DNA of 64,000 bases, taken from positions 6,408,001-6,472,000 of the forward strand of contig CM049403.1 of NCBI GenBank assembly GCA_026929865.2. Direction: 5' to 3'. The notes under the pieces were generated by a model that was not told where the DNA came from, searched no databases, and saw only the letters and a list, made by a program, of their open reading frames with translations. Below are positions 26,801-38,757 of this stretch, piece by piece. This stretch comes from Hyperoplus lanceolatus (taxonomy: Eukaryota; Chordata; Actinopteri; Uranoscopiformes; Ammodytidae). Both the position numbers and the translations under genes were made by a program. The first letter of the stretch is position 1; each line of letters starts with the position of its first letter.

Positions 26801-29800
26801 TGGCACTACTTCCCCCCTTTCACAACTCACCCCACTCTCCCCTAATGGATTAAAATAATTCTTAAAATATTTTTTAAAGATCAACTATTCAGTCAAGTGA
26901 ATTATTGTTGCAGATCTTTGGATATTAATAGATTTTAACATTGGCATTACATACTTTAAAAGGGGAATATGTATAATAATTACAGGGCGTATAGGGATAT
27001 AATATAGATAGCACAATAAAATATCGCCTCATTTATCTGGTTATAAAAATGCAGCTGTGATGCAGCCGGACTCAGACAGATCAACAGACCGGATGTAAAG
27101 GGGAGAGAGAGCTTCACAGGAATATGCTTCAGATATTTCAAGTGCAGATGAAAAAAGCTATTAAAACATGTGCTTTGTGTCTCATTGCAACAAAAACAAA
27201 ACAATGTGGAAACTCGGACACTGTCCATACAAAACACACACGGGGATGAATGAAAATGTTTCTGCTGTGAAGCCGTTCTAAAAATACCGCCCTCGAACAA
27301 ACTGCATCTTCGCCGGATTGGCTTTGAATGGAGAGCAAAAGCTAAGGATGTGTGTGAAGTAAACCTCACGCCACACTGTTTATTTGATGGCAGCTGTTCC
27401 CTGAGATGGGAGATGAGGCGGAGAGAGGTTGACGGCGCTGAACGAGTCTGACCTCGTTGTGTGAGAGATCCAAACACATGAAGAGGCCAAGCACACTGCG
27501 CTCCCCGGGCCAACACACCAGCACATTTAGGTCGCTGCTCGGAAATGAGATTATCTGAGTGACACCTAAGAACCTTAAGAAACGGATGAAACCTGTGATC
27601 TACACGGCACATTACAAACCTGAAACACAACCAGAAATGTAATTAGAGTTACTGTCATGTCATGCCATTAATTTTCTCTCCTTGCACTGTAAGCTTTCCC
27701 AGCGATAGCCTACACAGTCTGCTTTCCAAATAGTATGAGGGTTAGGTAAGACGAGACACTGCAGGCAAAAAATAAATAATTTAAGCAATTGATATTTTTG
27801 GCAATTTTGCTTCCATTCCAGGTCATCTTTCATGCTAGTTTAAATAAAATGCAATTTTAATACATACATACATAGTCATTTCAGATTTATAAAATGAAAA
27901 AAGGCTCAATCCAAAATCTGTCTTGTGATAACCTTGGATGGACACTAATATATAGTAAAAAATAAAGATTTTAAATTTGGCCGCATCCAACATCTAGATG
28001 TTTGGTTTTTAAAGAAATGCATACGTTAGATATTGCCAAATTTGCATATTTATTCAAACATTTCAGAAAAGAGTATCACAAAAAATTGAACTTCTAAAGT
28101 ATGTCATAAACGGGCAAAATTTCAAGATGATATATATAAGTTACAAATCATATACCCTATTCCCTTGCAGTGTCCAGCCTTAAATCAATAAGCCTTTACT
28201 TCAGATGCCCCCCTTTGTTCACATCAAGCCTCAGTTTGTGTCAAACTTGCACGTTGCCAAGACACATGATACATCTTTCTCTGTGTGCTCCCAACTTTAC
28301 ACAGTATCCAGAGGTGACAATCATCACACTTCCCCAAGTCTCTGGAAAAAAAAGAAAACCCGAGACACAATCAAACAGTGTGTTTGAAGCCAATGACATC
28401 CTGCTCTCCAAGTCCAACAGAGGGATTGAGTTGCCAGTTCCAGGCATCAGAATGGTGAAAACGCTGAAACTTAAGCTTGTGGATCTCATAACGGCCTCAG
28501 ACCCTGGGCCCTCCACCTGAGCCTCTGGAGAGGGGTAACTGATAGGCTCTTAGCTGGCGCTGGCTCTCCGGCTGCGTTGGGCGTTGCAGCGACCCCTGTG
28601 CTAATTAGCTCCCCATTGTTTGATGGGAGGATTGTTTCTGAAGGAGGCAACGCCTCGCTGGCTTCCTATCATGGTCCTCTTCATGTATGAGTGCTGCTCT
28701 TCTCTGCTGATTTATTCATGGGCCCCCATTGGCGCCACAGCTTTCGTTACTCTCTGTGTACATCTCATTGTGTAGTCCGCGCAATAGGCAACAAGTGAAG
28801 TGTGATCGATGGAAACAATGGCAGCAGGTGGAAAGCTGTGAGGCTCTAAGGTTCAACATGTCTGCTGACAGAGTGCTCCCCATAGGTTCTCTCAGTTAAC
28901 AGTATTCTCTGTTTCATATTCAAAATAAGCTCCACAAGCTCACATGTCAGTATCGGTGTCAACAGTAATCCCCTTAACCTAATTATTATGGAGCTATTTC
29001 AAAGAAAAACAAATAAGTCAAGCAAGTAGAATTTTCATTTTAGTTTCAAGTTCGATTCTACTTGATTTTACATTTGACTGCATTGACCCTTGACCTGAAC
29101 AGGCAACACCAGCACAAACAAGGTGTTAACAATAAAATATTCATCAGTCACACTAAGGAGTGTCGTGATTTCTGCACGGAACAAAAGAGCTTATCTCCAA
29201 GAGAGTCCCCGGTAGCAAACTGAGACCAAAGAATCCTTTCCAGCACTCACTGTAATGCCCTATTAAACACAAATCCATCATCATCCACTTTCGTAGTCCT
29301 TCTTAAACTGAGAGCAAAGCAATCAGGCCGGGTGGAGGAGACAAAGAAATTGATTCGCCGAGGTTCGAAGATCTTCCAGATGTTTGCTGTTGACCATACT
29401 TCACAAACTAGCTTTGATTTCCGTGCCAAAGTAAACAGCTGGGCAGAATTGACACGACGACAGAACACAAGGCAGGAAAATGTGCAATACAAAATATACT
29501 GTAGGTGAGCGAGAGGGAGAGGGAGAGGGAGAGGGAGAGGGAGAGGGAGAGGGAGAGGGAGAGGGAGAGGGAGAGAGCTTACATGTTTCTCCATGGTACA
29601 GAGATATCTGGCACAATCTTGGTGTCCATTGTACGCTGCCAAGTCTGCTGCCGTGAACCCGTCAATATCACGGTCTGAAGGGTTCGCCTGATTGGCCAAC
29701 AGGATTTTACAGCACTGAAGGAATGAATGGGACAATTTAGTGGAACCAAGACATAGCACTATGGATACCATATTTGTTTATGAATGCAGTTTGGACAAGA

Positions 29801-32800
29801 CAAGACAAAAACTATGGACGAGAACAAAAGAAAATTAAAGAAAACAGTTGCGTCAAACCTCCAGATCTCCATTCTCTGCAGCATCATGAAGTGGGGTCCC
29901 TCCCCAGTGGTCCTTGATGACCTTTGAACCCATGTGAAGCAGCCTCTCCAAGATGCAACAGTGCCCTCTGCTGGCAGCAAAGTGCAGAGCAGTGGCTCCG
30001 TCCCGGTCCTGGCAGGACTGGCTGACATCAGTGTATGTCACCTATTTGGGGTTGAGGCAATTTATTTAAATGTTCCACAATTTGACTACCTGTTTTTAGC
30101 TTACTGTTTTTACAGTCTCTTTGATGCAATTTCAATATTGCATTTATGTGGGAATCTGTGCAAAAGGAGCCGCAACCAAGTATCCAATGGTTGAATGAAC
30201 ATACTTTTCAGAAAGTTGACATTTCTGTATTAAAAATCCTTTTTTGGATTGGCTTTATGTAATATTCTAAGATTTCGAAATGCAGGATTTTTTGGATTTT
30301 CATGAGCTATAAGACGTAATCAGCTAAATAAACAAAAATGGGCCTGACATATTTAGTAATGTGTAATGAAACATGAGAATTAGTAATTGAAAGTTTCACT
30401 TTTTAAATTAAATGACAGAAAAAGAACTTTCCATGATATATTTTTTTTAAATGCAACTGTATATGAAAAACACTACTTGTGCTTCTCTACTGACCAGCCA
30501 CACCACCACAGCTTGATGGCCCATGTGAGCAGCAGCGTGCAGGCAGCTCATGCCATCATGGGCCCTCAGGTGGACCTCAGCCCCACAGTCATTCACCAGG
30601 TACTCCACCACATGCAGGTGTCCTTCCTGGCAGGCCAGATAGAGCGGGGTAGCACCGATGACTGTCTGATGGTTCACACACCTGTATTACAACAACAACA
30701 ACAACTGGCATGAAGTTCAGGTAACCGTCAGTGATTCTGGAAAATGGTTGGTGTCAAAATCAGTGAATATCTCCTCCCGATCCACTACCTTTCCGTACTG
30801 TGTGTTTGGGCTGAAAAAAAATTGTGTTAACTGCCTAGGCTCTGTCAATGGTTATGCAAAGAAAGAGGCTCCGACAGACCGACCTATCGATGTAGTATAA
30901 AATGTATAGCTAAATGAAAAGACAGGTATGTGTTTTTTTTTTAGTAGTACTGTAGTTCGTGTTCTGCTAGTTACAGTGAGTTAGTCTGTACCACTTTATT
31001 AATATACCAGTTTACAGAGCATACACCCGGATTGTTAGAAGATATTCACTGATTTTTTTTCAAAAAGGGATTTTTGACAAAAAGCGTTCTCTAGAAACGC
31101 TGACTTGATCCTTTAAATACTCAAAAACACATCGTCAATATCGGAGCCAATATATGAATTATATCTGAAACAACACATACATTTGATGTGTAGATGATTC
31201 ATGATGTTAAAAACAGATGCAACAGAAAAAGATAAAATTACCAGTCAGGGTATTAAGTGTCACATCCAGAATTTTACAAAGAAGCCTTGAAGAATGTACT
31301 GTATAAGGCGAACATAACATGGTTCCCATCCCGCTCAGCAATGGCAGGGGCTTTAAAGTCGTCTAGACATAACGTTTTTTTTAGACATCGGCATCAGCAA
31401 GAAGCTTAACAGTTACAGTAACTCTTCACTAATGGCAACTATATACAGTTGTGACAGCATGTCACAACTGTATCAAATGTTGAAAAAACTAAAAGATGCA
31501 CAGCATGTCTGTGGATAAACCTGGATAGGTCAGTCAACATTTGGTCATTTTGGGTTGGAAATATATTGGTTTGTGTATTTTAGAAAACTTAGTAACATAG
31601 ATAACTATAGTATTAATATAAAACATGGTATAGGATAAATGATACAAATAGAGGATCAATTACTTTTTGGTTCCTGTCTATAAAAGCCTGTTGATGTACA
31701 ATGTAAATAGTTGTTTAAGTAGAGCATGCACTGAGTACATGCTCTACTTAAACAACCACAAGGCTGACATGTGATTGACAGTGTCTGCCCATGTACTGTA
31801 TTATTCAAAGGTTACTGATGGTTACATGTGATGTGCGGTCTGACCTGGCCATGCATCATGTAAATTACAATCATGTTATGCTGTGACGTTACAAGGGGAT
31901 AAGGAAGGGGAAGCAACATATCTCTATCAGGTCCTTCATTAGTGCTACTGTCTCAGGGTAATTAGATGGATGAGGCAAGGGATTCATGATGGGGGTTGGC
32001 ATTTCACATGTTGACATGTAACACTGGATGAATGTAGTTCATCATCCGGAAAATATATATTTTTTAATGTAAAACCAACAGCGCACAATAACTTGAAGAT
32101 TAAGACGAGTGACATCTTAAAGGGGACATATACAGTGCGTTCCAAATTATTATGCAAATGATATTTTTCTCAGATTTTCCTAAATAGTCGATGCAAATGA
32201 CAGTCAGTATAATGTTCAAGTCATCAACCGTTAAAGTATGATTCACATTTTATTGAACAAACCTCCCAATGATAACAGTATTTTTTTTTCAAAAATAAAA
32301 AACTCAAAATGCACTGTTCCCAATTATTATGCACAACAGAGTTTCAAAACATTTAATAGGTTGTAAAGAAATAAAAATGGTCATTTGGTGAATTTGCAGG
32401 ATATGAAGGTCACATTTAGTGAAATCAAAAGCTATTTCAATCAGAAACATCTTAACAGGCCAAGTTACATGTTAACATAGGACCCCTTCTTTGATATCAC
32501 CTTCACAATTCTTGCATCCATTGAACTTGTGAGTTTTTGGAGAGTTTCTGCTTGAATATCTTTTCAGGATGTCAGAATAGCCTCCCATAGCTGCTGTTTT
32601 GCTGTGAACTGCCTCCCAACCTCATAGATGTTTTGCTTGAGGATGCTCCAAAGGTTCTCAATAGGGTTAAGGTCAGGGGAAGATGGGGGCCACACCATGA
32701 GGTTCTCTCCTTTTATGCCCATAGCAGCCAATGACACAGAGGTATTTTTTGCAGCATGAGATGGTGCATTGTCATTCATGAAGATGATTTTACTACAGAA

Positions 32801-35800
32801 GGCACTGCCCTTCTTTTTGAACCACGGAAGAAGGTGGTCAGTCAGAAACTCAACATACTTTGCAGAGGTCATATTCACACCGTCAGGGACCCTAAAGGGG
32901 CCTACCAGCTCTCTCCGCATGATTCCGGCTCAAAACATGACTCCGCCACCTCCTTGCTGACATCGCAGCCTTGTTGGGACATGGTGGCCATTCACCAACC
33001 ATCCACTACTCCATCCTTCTGGACCATCCAGGGTTTCACGGCACTCATCAGTAAACAAGACTGTTTGAAAATGAGTCTTAATGTATTTCTGAGCCCACTG
33101 CAACCGTTTCTGCATGTGAACATTGTTTAGGGGTGGCTGAATAATAGGTTTATGCACAACTGCAAACCTCTGGAGGATCATACACCTTGAGGTTCGCAGG
33201 ACTCAAACACCAACCCGTTTGTGCTCTGAATCAGCCACAAATCTCTTCACAGTACGATGATCACGCTTAAGTTTCCGTGAAATATCTAATGTTGTCATAC
33301 CTTATCCAAGGTATTGCACTATTTGACGCTTTTCGGCAGAGAGATCCCTTTTCTTACCCATATTGCTTGAAACTTGTGGCCTTCTTAATAATGTGGAACG
33401 TCCTTCTAAAGTAGTTTTTCCTTTGATTGGGCTCACCTGGCAAGCTAATCAGGGCCGCTGCTAAGCTTTTGGGTGCCCTAAGCTTAAATTTTCAGTGGTG
33501 CCCCCCCCCCAACAAAATTTTTTTTTTTACCTTTGAGAGGAAATTTTAGAGGCTATATCAACTCCTGGGATGCAGAAGGAACATTATTTTTCAGAGTTTT
33601 CTTAAACAGGCAGCACTCCTTACTCTGCAGCTGTAAAAACAGTACAGTAGATTAGTTACTTTTTATGAACAATTTAGAATTCACTCATAGAAAGCTTATT
33701 TGTGTATGTGTGAGGGGGCCTTCAAGGCCCCTCATGGAGCCCCTTACACAGAGCTACTAATGCTATTGTTTTTAACTTGCCTTTGTATTTCTCCCCTACT
33801 AGTTGAGGGGCCCATGATGATTTCTATCTTGTTAAATTCTGATGAGGATACTTATATTTAGGCTATTCCTTTTTGGACCCTGTTATTGACCCTGTTATTG
33901 ACATCAGTGACTGAGCTCTTTGACTATGCAACATGAAAAGTTACTATCAGTATCTCTGGCTAAGGGCCCCCCTGAGCTCTTGGGCCCCTGGGCCTGTGCA
34001 GTAATCCACCCCTGGATAGGTTACACAATTTAGAAAAAACTTTAATGGGCCTGTTCATAACTAATTTATATATTTTTTGTAATGTAATGATCATCATGAA
34101 CTTTTTTTAAAAAAAACCTCAATATGGGGGGCCACGGATCATCTATTTTTCCTTTAAAAAAAAAGAAAAAAAATATATAGCCTATAATTTTTTTTTTGGG
34201 GGGGGGGGCAGGAGCTTGGTGCCCTACGCGCTCTGCGTACCCTGCGTATAGGGAGCGGCGGCCCTGAAGCTAATTATCACAGGTGTATGATATTAATTTC
34301 AATGATCCAAAGTGCCCTGAGACACAATATCATACATGAGTTTAAGGCGAGACACCCCAGGTGAATAGGGATTTTTTTTTAATTTATAGATATCATCATG
34401 AAACTTTGCCAGTTGATTACTGATACTAACACAATTATTTTTTGTATAACATGTTTTTCTTTAATATTTTATTAAATATGCAAATATGGCAATATTTAAC
34501 CAATTATGCGTAAATTTGAGATGTTGGATTAAGCCAGAGTTAAAATCTCTATTTTATTTTAACCACATATTAGTTTCTAAACTTTTTACACAACAGATTT
34601 TGGATACAGCCTTTTTTCATTTAATAAATCAAAAAATACTATGTACATGTCTTAGAAATGCATTTTCGGCATGTTTTTAGGAGGAAAATGTATCATAAAT
34701 CAGACAATTAACAATAGATTAACAAATCCTTCTGTAAAAAACTTTAAAATAGTGCTATGAATGATTATAGAAAGTTTGGTTGATGTCAGTGGTCTAGAAG
34801 TTGAGATATCTTTCTCAGAGTATTGAAAAAGCTAATTTTGAGAAAACGTGAATTCTGCTGATAATCACTGATTATAGCTACAGATATTTATTTAATTAGG
34901 CCCTACACCCCTCAATGCCATATAGGCCTACCACTGCTTAACATATATAAACCATAGCATAGTAACATTTACATCCACACCCTAATTTAAACGTCATTCA
35001 TTCATTATTAGCCACTGTCTGTCAACCTGCTCCGGAGTCGGCACAGACGCTCTCTCTCCCCTCTCCTCTGACAGTCTGTGTCTCTCCGACGTGATCGGCG
35101 TGATTTACATGTCTTTAACACTTATCCCCTTCAAATGGCGATCATGTAATGTCCGTAGCCAATTGATTAAGTATTTGTTTTGTGTTGGTTTGGCATATTT
35201 TCGACGTTTTTCCCATTTTATTTTGTGATTTTCGAGCTACCCGCGGCTAGCATGATGCCTTTTAGTGAATCACATCGTCAGATATGTGCATTAGCCAATG
35301 AGTTCGCGTTCCTAGCATTGAATCCCTCCTCACACTATCACGATTGGTTACTGACACAAAGGAAATTACCATATTTGGATCCGATAACGTTGTGCTTGAG
35401 ATTCAGAGCTTTCCAACAGTACCATGGTTATTATGATTTATACAGCGGCCGCGGTGCTTTATGTTACGTTAGGGGCACTTTACACTGTGAAAACGTGACA
35501 GTTTTCCAGTTTTTGGTTTAAAAAAAAACCCCGTTCAGACACAATTTATCTGACATCTTCACTCGTACACATGTTTTCAGAGGAAACGGGCCGAAATCGC
35601 TGTAGTAGCAGTGTAGCAGCCATGCCAAGCCAATAGTCAGTGGTGACACAGCCTAGTAGATAGCTCTTCCGGTACAATTTGATGCATAAAACCTTACTGT
35701 AATCGAACATTAATGCCACTAACGTTCATAAAGCGGTTGGTGTAAGCTTGGGGTTACAAATATTGTAAAAGACAAGCTTTCTGTCCTCTTATTTCACCGC

Positions 35801-38327
35801 ATTGAACTCGTAAAAAAAAAAAGACTTGCTGATAGTGAAGGGGCTTCGTAAGTGGATACCTTCCTGTTAAGCGTACTTCAAAATAAAAGTCAACTCACGT
35901 GTGTCCAGTGAAATGCTATTAATGTTTAGCCAGTGAAATGCTTTTACTGTGAAGCCGTAGCCTTAATGCTCCTTTTGTTGAACAGTAGCCTAACTTAACC
36001 GCTGCACGCTGATAGTGTTTTTAATGTAGAGAGAGCCGTGTCCCTGGCATATAGAAGTGACACACGTTTATTTAGCTAGAAAAACAGGCAGAGAACAAAT
36101 CTTTCCCCAGCCAAAGTGGCGGGTGGTCTCAATAACTTACTGCGGTAATCGCTTGGACTAAATTGGCGAGTGTTAGCCTATATTTTAGCCCTGCACGTCA
36201 CTCTCCGCTGATCACAGTGATGGTGCCATGCAGACACCGTTCATGTTGTCTTCTAACTTTATAACTCGCTTGTGTTGTGGGTATTTTGACAGCAAATGTT
36301 ATAGACTACGCATGTGTGAGGGTGGAGCCGTGACGTCAGCGTTATCAGGGGAAATGGTTTCGGTGCTTACAGGAAACCAAAACCGTTAAGGGGCACTTTA
36401 CACGACAACACGAAACGGTGCAAACGCGGAAAAATTCCCGCGGTTGCACTATATCATTTACAGTAAAACATCAAACGCAGGCATGAAACCGCAGGTTTTT
36501 GAGATCACCTCCGTGGGAGGATTTTTTGGAAAACTTAACGGTTTTGGTTTCCTGTAAACACCGAAACCATTTCCCCTGATAACGCTGACGTCACGGCTCC
36601 ACCCTCACACATGCGTAGTCTATAACATTTGCTGTCAAAATACCCACAACACAAGCGAGTTATAAAGTTAGAAGACAACAACATGAACGGTGTCTCCACG
36701 GCACCATCACTGTGATCAGCGGAGAGTGACGTGCAGGGCTAAAATATAGCCTAACACTCGCCAATTTAGTCTAAGCGATTAGTAAATCATTGAGACCACC
36801 GGCCACTTTGTCTGTGGAAAGATTTGTGCTCTGCCGGTTTTTCTAGCCAAATAAACGTGTGTAGCTTCTATGCCAGGGCAGGGACACGGCTCTCTCTACA
36901 TTAAAAAACACTATCCATAGTTCAGCGCGCAGCGGTTAAGTTACTGTTCAACAAAAGGAGCATTAAGGCTACGACTTCACAGTAAAAGCATTTCACTGGC
37001 TAAACATTAATAGCATTTCACTGGACACACGTGAGTTGACTTTTATTTTGAAGTACGCCTAACAGGAAGGTATCCGCTCACGAAGCCTCTTCACTATCAG
37101 CAAGTCTTCTGTTTTTACGAGTTCAATGCGGTGAAATAAGAGGACAGAAAGCTTGTCTTTTACAATACTTGTAACCCCAAGCTTACACCAACCGCTTTAT
37201 GAACGTTAGTGGCATTAATGTTCGGTTACAGTAAGGTTTTATGCATCAAATACCGGAAGAGCTATCTACTAGGCTGTGTCACCACTGACTATTGGCTTGG
37301 CATGGCTGCTACACTGCTACTACAGCGATTTCGGCCCGTTTCCTCTGAAAACATGTGTACGAGTGAAGATGTCAGATAAATTGTGTCTGAACGGGGTTTT
37401 TTTTTAAACCAAAAACTGGAAAACTGTCAAGTTTTCACAGTGTAAAGTGCCCCTAAGTTTTCCAAAAAATCCTCCCTGGGAGGTGATCTCAAAAACCTGC
37501 GGTTTCATGCCTGCGTTTGCTGATTTCCTGTAAATGATATAGTGCAACCGCGGGAATTTTTCCACGTTTGCACCGTTTCGTGTTGTCGTGTAAAGTGCCC
37601 CTTAGAATGCTCACTTTTGACGAATTTAGGAGCAAAATACAGACGCAAGCAGTCAAAGTTTAGTAAAATAAACACCTAAAACGTATATTTTGGACCTTTT
37701 ATCCATACTAGTATGAAAGAAGACATGTTATGGAAGCTAAATAGACACAAATCTCAAAATTGACCAGTGCTTAAAAAACGATGTTTTTGCCTGCCGTGTC
37801 TCGCCTTAATTGAAAAACAAAAAATGTAAAGTTAATGACACTTCAATCCAATTTGCATAATAATTTGGAACACGGTGTAATGAAAATTTTTAGGGTTAAA
37901 AAGTATTTTTGGTGTTCAAAGAGCCTGGTCATAAGGGGAGAAGCCACACACTCCTCATTACCAACCTAACTTAGCACTACCTCCTCCATCTATGATAAGC
38001 TTTTATTTGTTTCCCCCCCCTTTTTTTTAATAAAAAAAATTAAAAAAAAAAACCCCCCCCTTCTTCCTTCTTCCCCTTCTCATTTTGTTTTCTTATCTAT
38101 GTGTTTTGTGGGAGCACCCCCCCCCTCCCTCTTGGAGGAGGGGTTTTTAAAAAGGTAGGTCCCCAGAGGTGGAGTGGGTAGTGGGCACGCACCCCTCCCT
38201 CCCCTCCCTTCCCCCCCCCCTCTCCTCCCACCCCCCACTGACCATCCCCTTCCCACCCCCCCCCACCCCCCGCTGGCCGGGTGGCGCTCCGCCCCCCCCC
38301 CCCCCCCCCCCCCTTTCCTCCATTTTA

Positions 38328-38373
<46 letters not shown>

Positions 38374-38708
38374 AATATATATATATAGGGGGGAGGAGAA
38401 ATTTTTTTTTTTTTTTTTTTTTTATTTATTTATTTCTTTCGGACAATTTCACACAATACACAATTATCTCATTCACATCATAAATCTTAATTAGTATTGC
38501 CCGAAGGGTGACGGAAGAAGCCTAAGGCTTATCGAGTCCCGCCCCCACTTTCATCAGATTCAAAATCAGATTCACATTTACTGATCACAGAAAAGAAAAG
38601 AAAACAGGAAAAAAAAAGAAAATAATGACAAGTAAAAAATAAGAGAAAAATAAAAAATAAAAATAAAAAAAAAATAAAAATAAAAGGAAGAAAATACACA
38701 AGGATTAA

Positions 38709-38757
<49 letters not shown>

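Larger units (their letters stand above)
34346..37805. mobile_element. 3.46-kb TTAA-flanked element (piggyBac/Kolobok type) inside Tc1
   Basis: GGCGAGACAC at 34346 and its exact reverse complement ending at 37805 are each flanked by TTAA (34342-34345, 37806-37809). Similar subterminal CAGG follows on both sides. The interior has an A/T-rich left part, a 113-codon frame at 35180-35521 of unknown nature, and the large inverted repeat 35469-37456. No transposase was recognised, so it is presumably moved in trans. Confidence 0.8.
32131..37879 (-). mobile_element. Tc1-like transposon split by two later insertions
   Basis: Terminal inverted repeats are TACAGTGCGTTCCAAATTAT at 32131 and, at 37879 in reverse complement, TACACCGTGTTCCAAATTAT. 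Both start with the TA target. The transposase is on the minus strand near the left end. The element is interrupted at 33450-34266 (hAT) and 34346-37805 (TTAA element). Removing these and their duplications leaves about 1.46 kb, normal for Tc1. Lies in the espnl intron where an ankyrin exon is expected. Confidence 0.9.

Noticed and set aside
29250-29450. Open frames on both strands that look codon-like (for example [17 protein letters not shown] on plus)
   Set aside because: No start, splice sites or family match could be supported on either strand; left unassigned.
29401-29616. Serine-proline repeat frame on the minus strand
   Set aside because: Translation of the GGGAGA hexamer repeat at the splice donor; the neighbouring frame is the true espnl exon.
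38169-38483. Plus-strand proline/phenylalanine-rich frame of 104 codons
   Set aside because: Produced by runs of C and T; no complexity and probably poor consensus.
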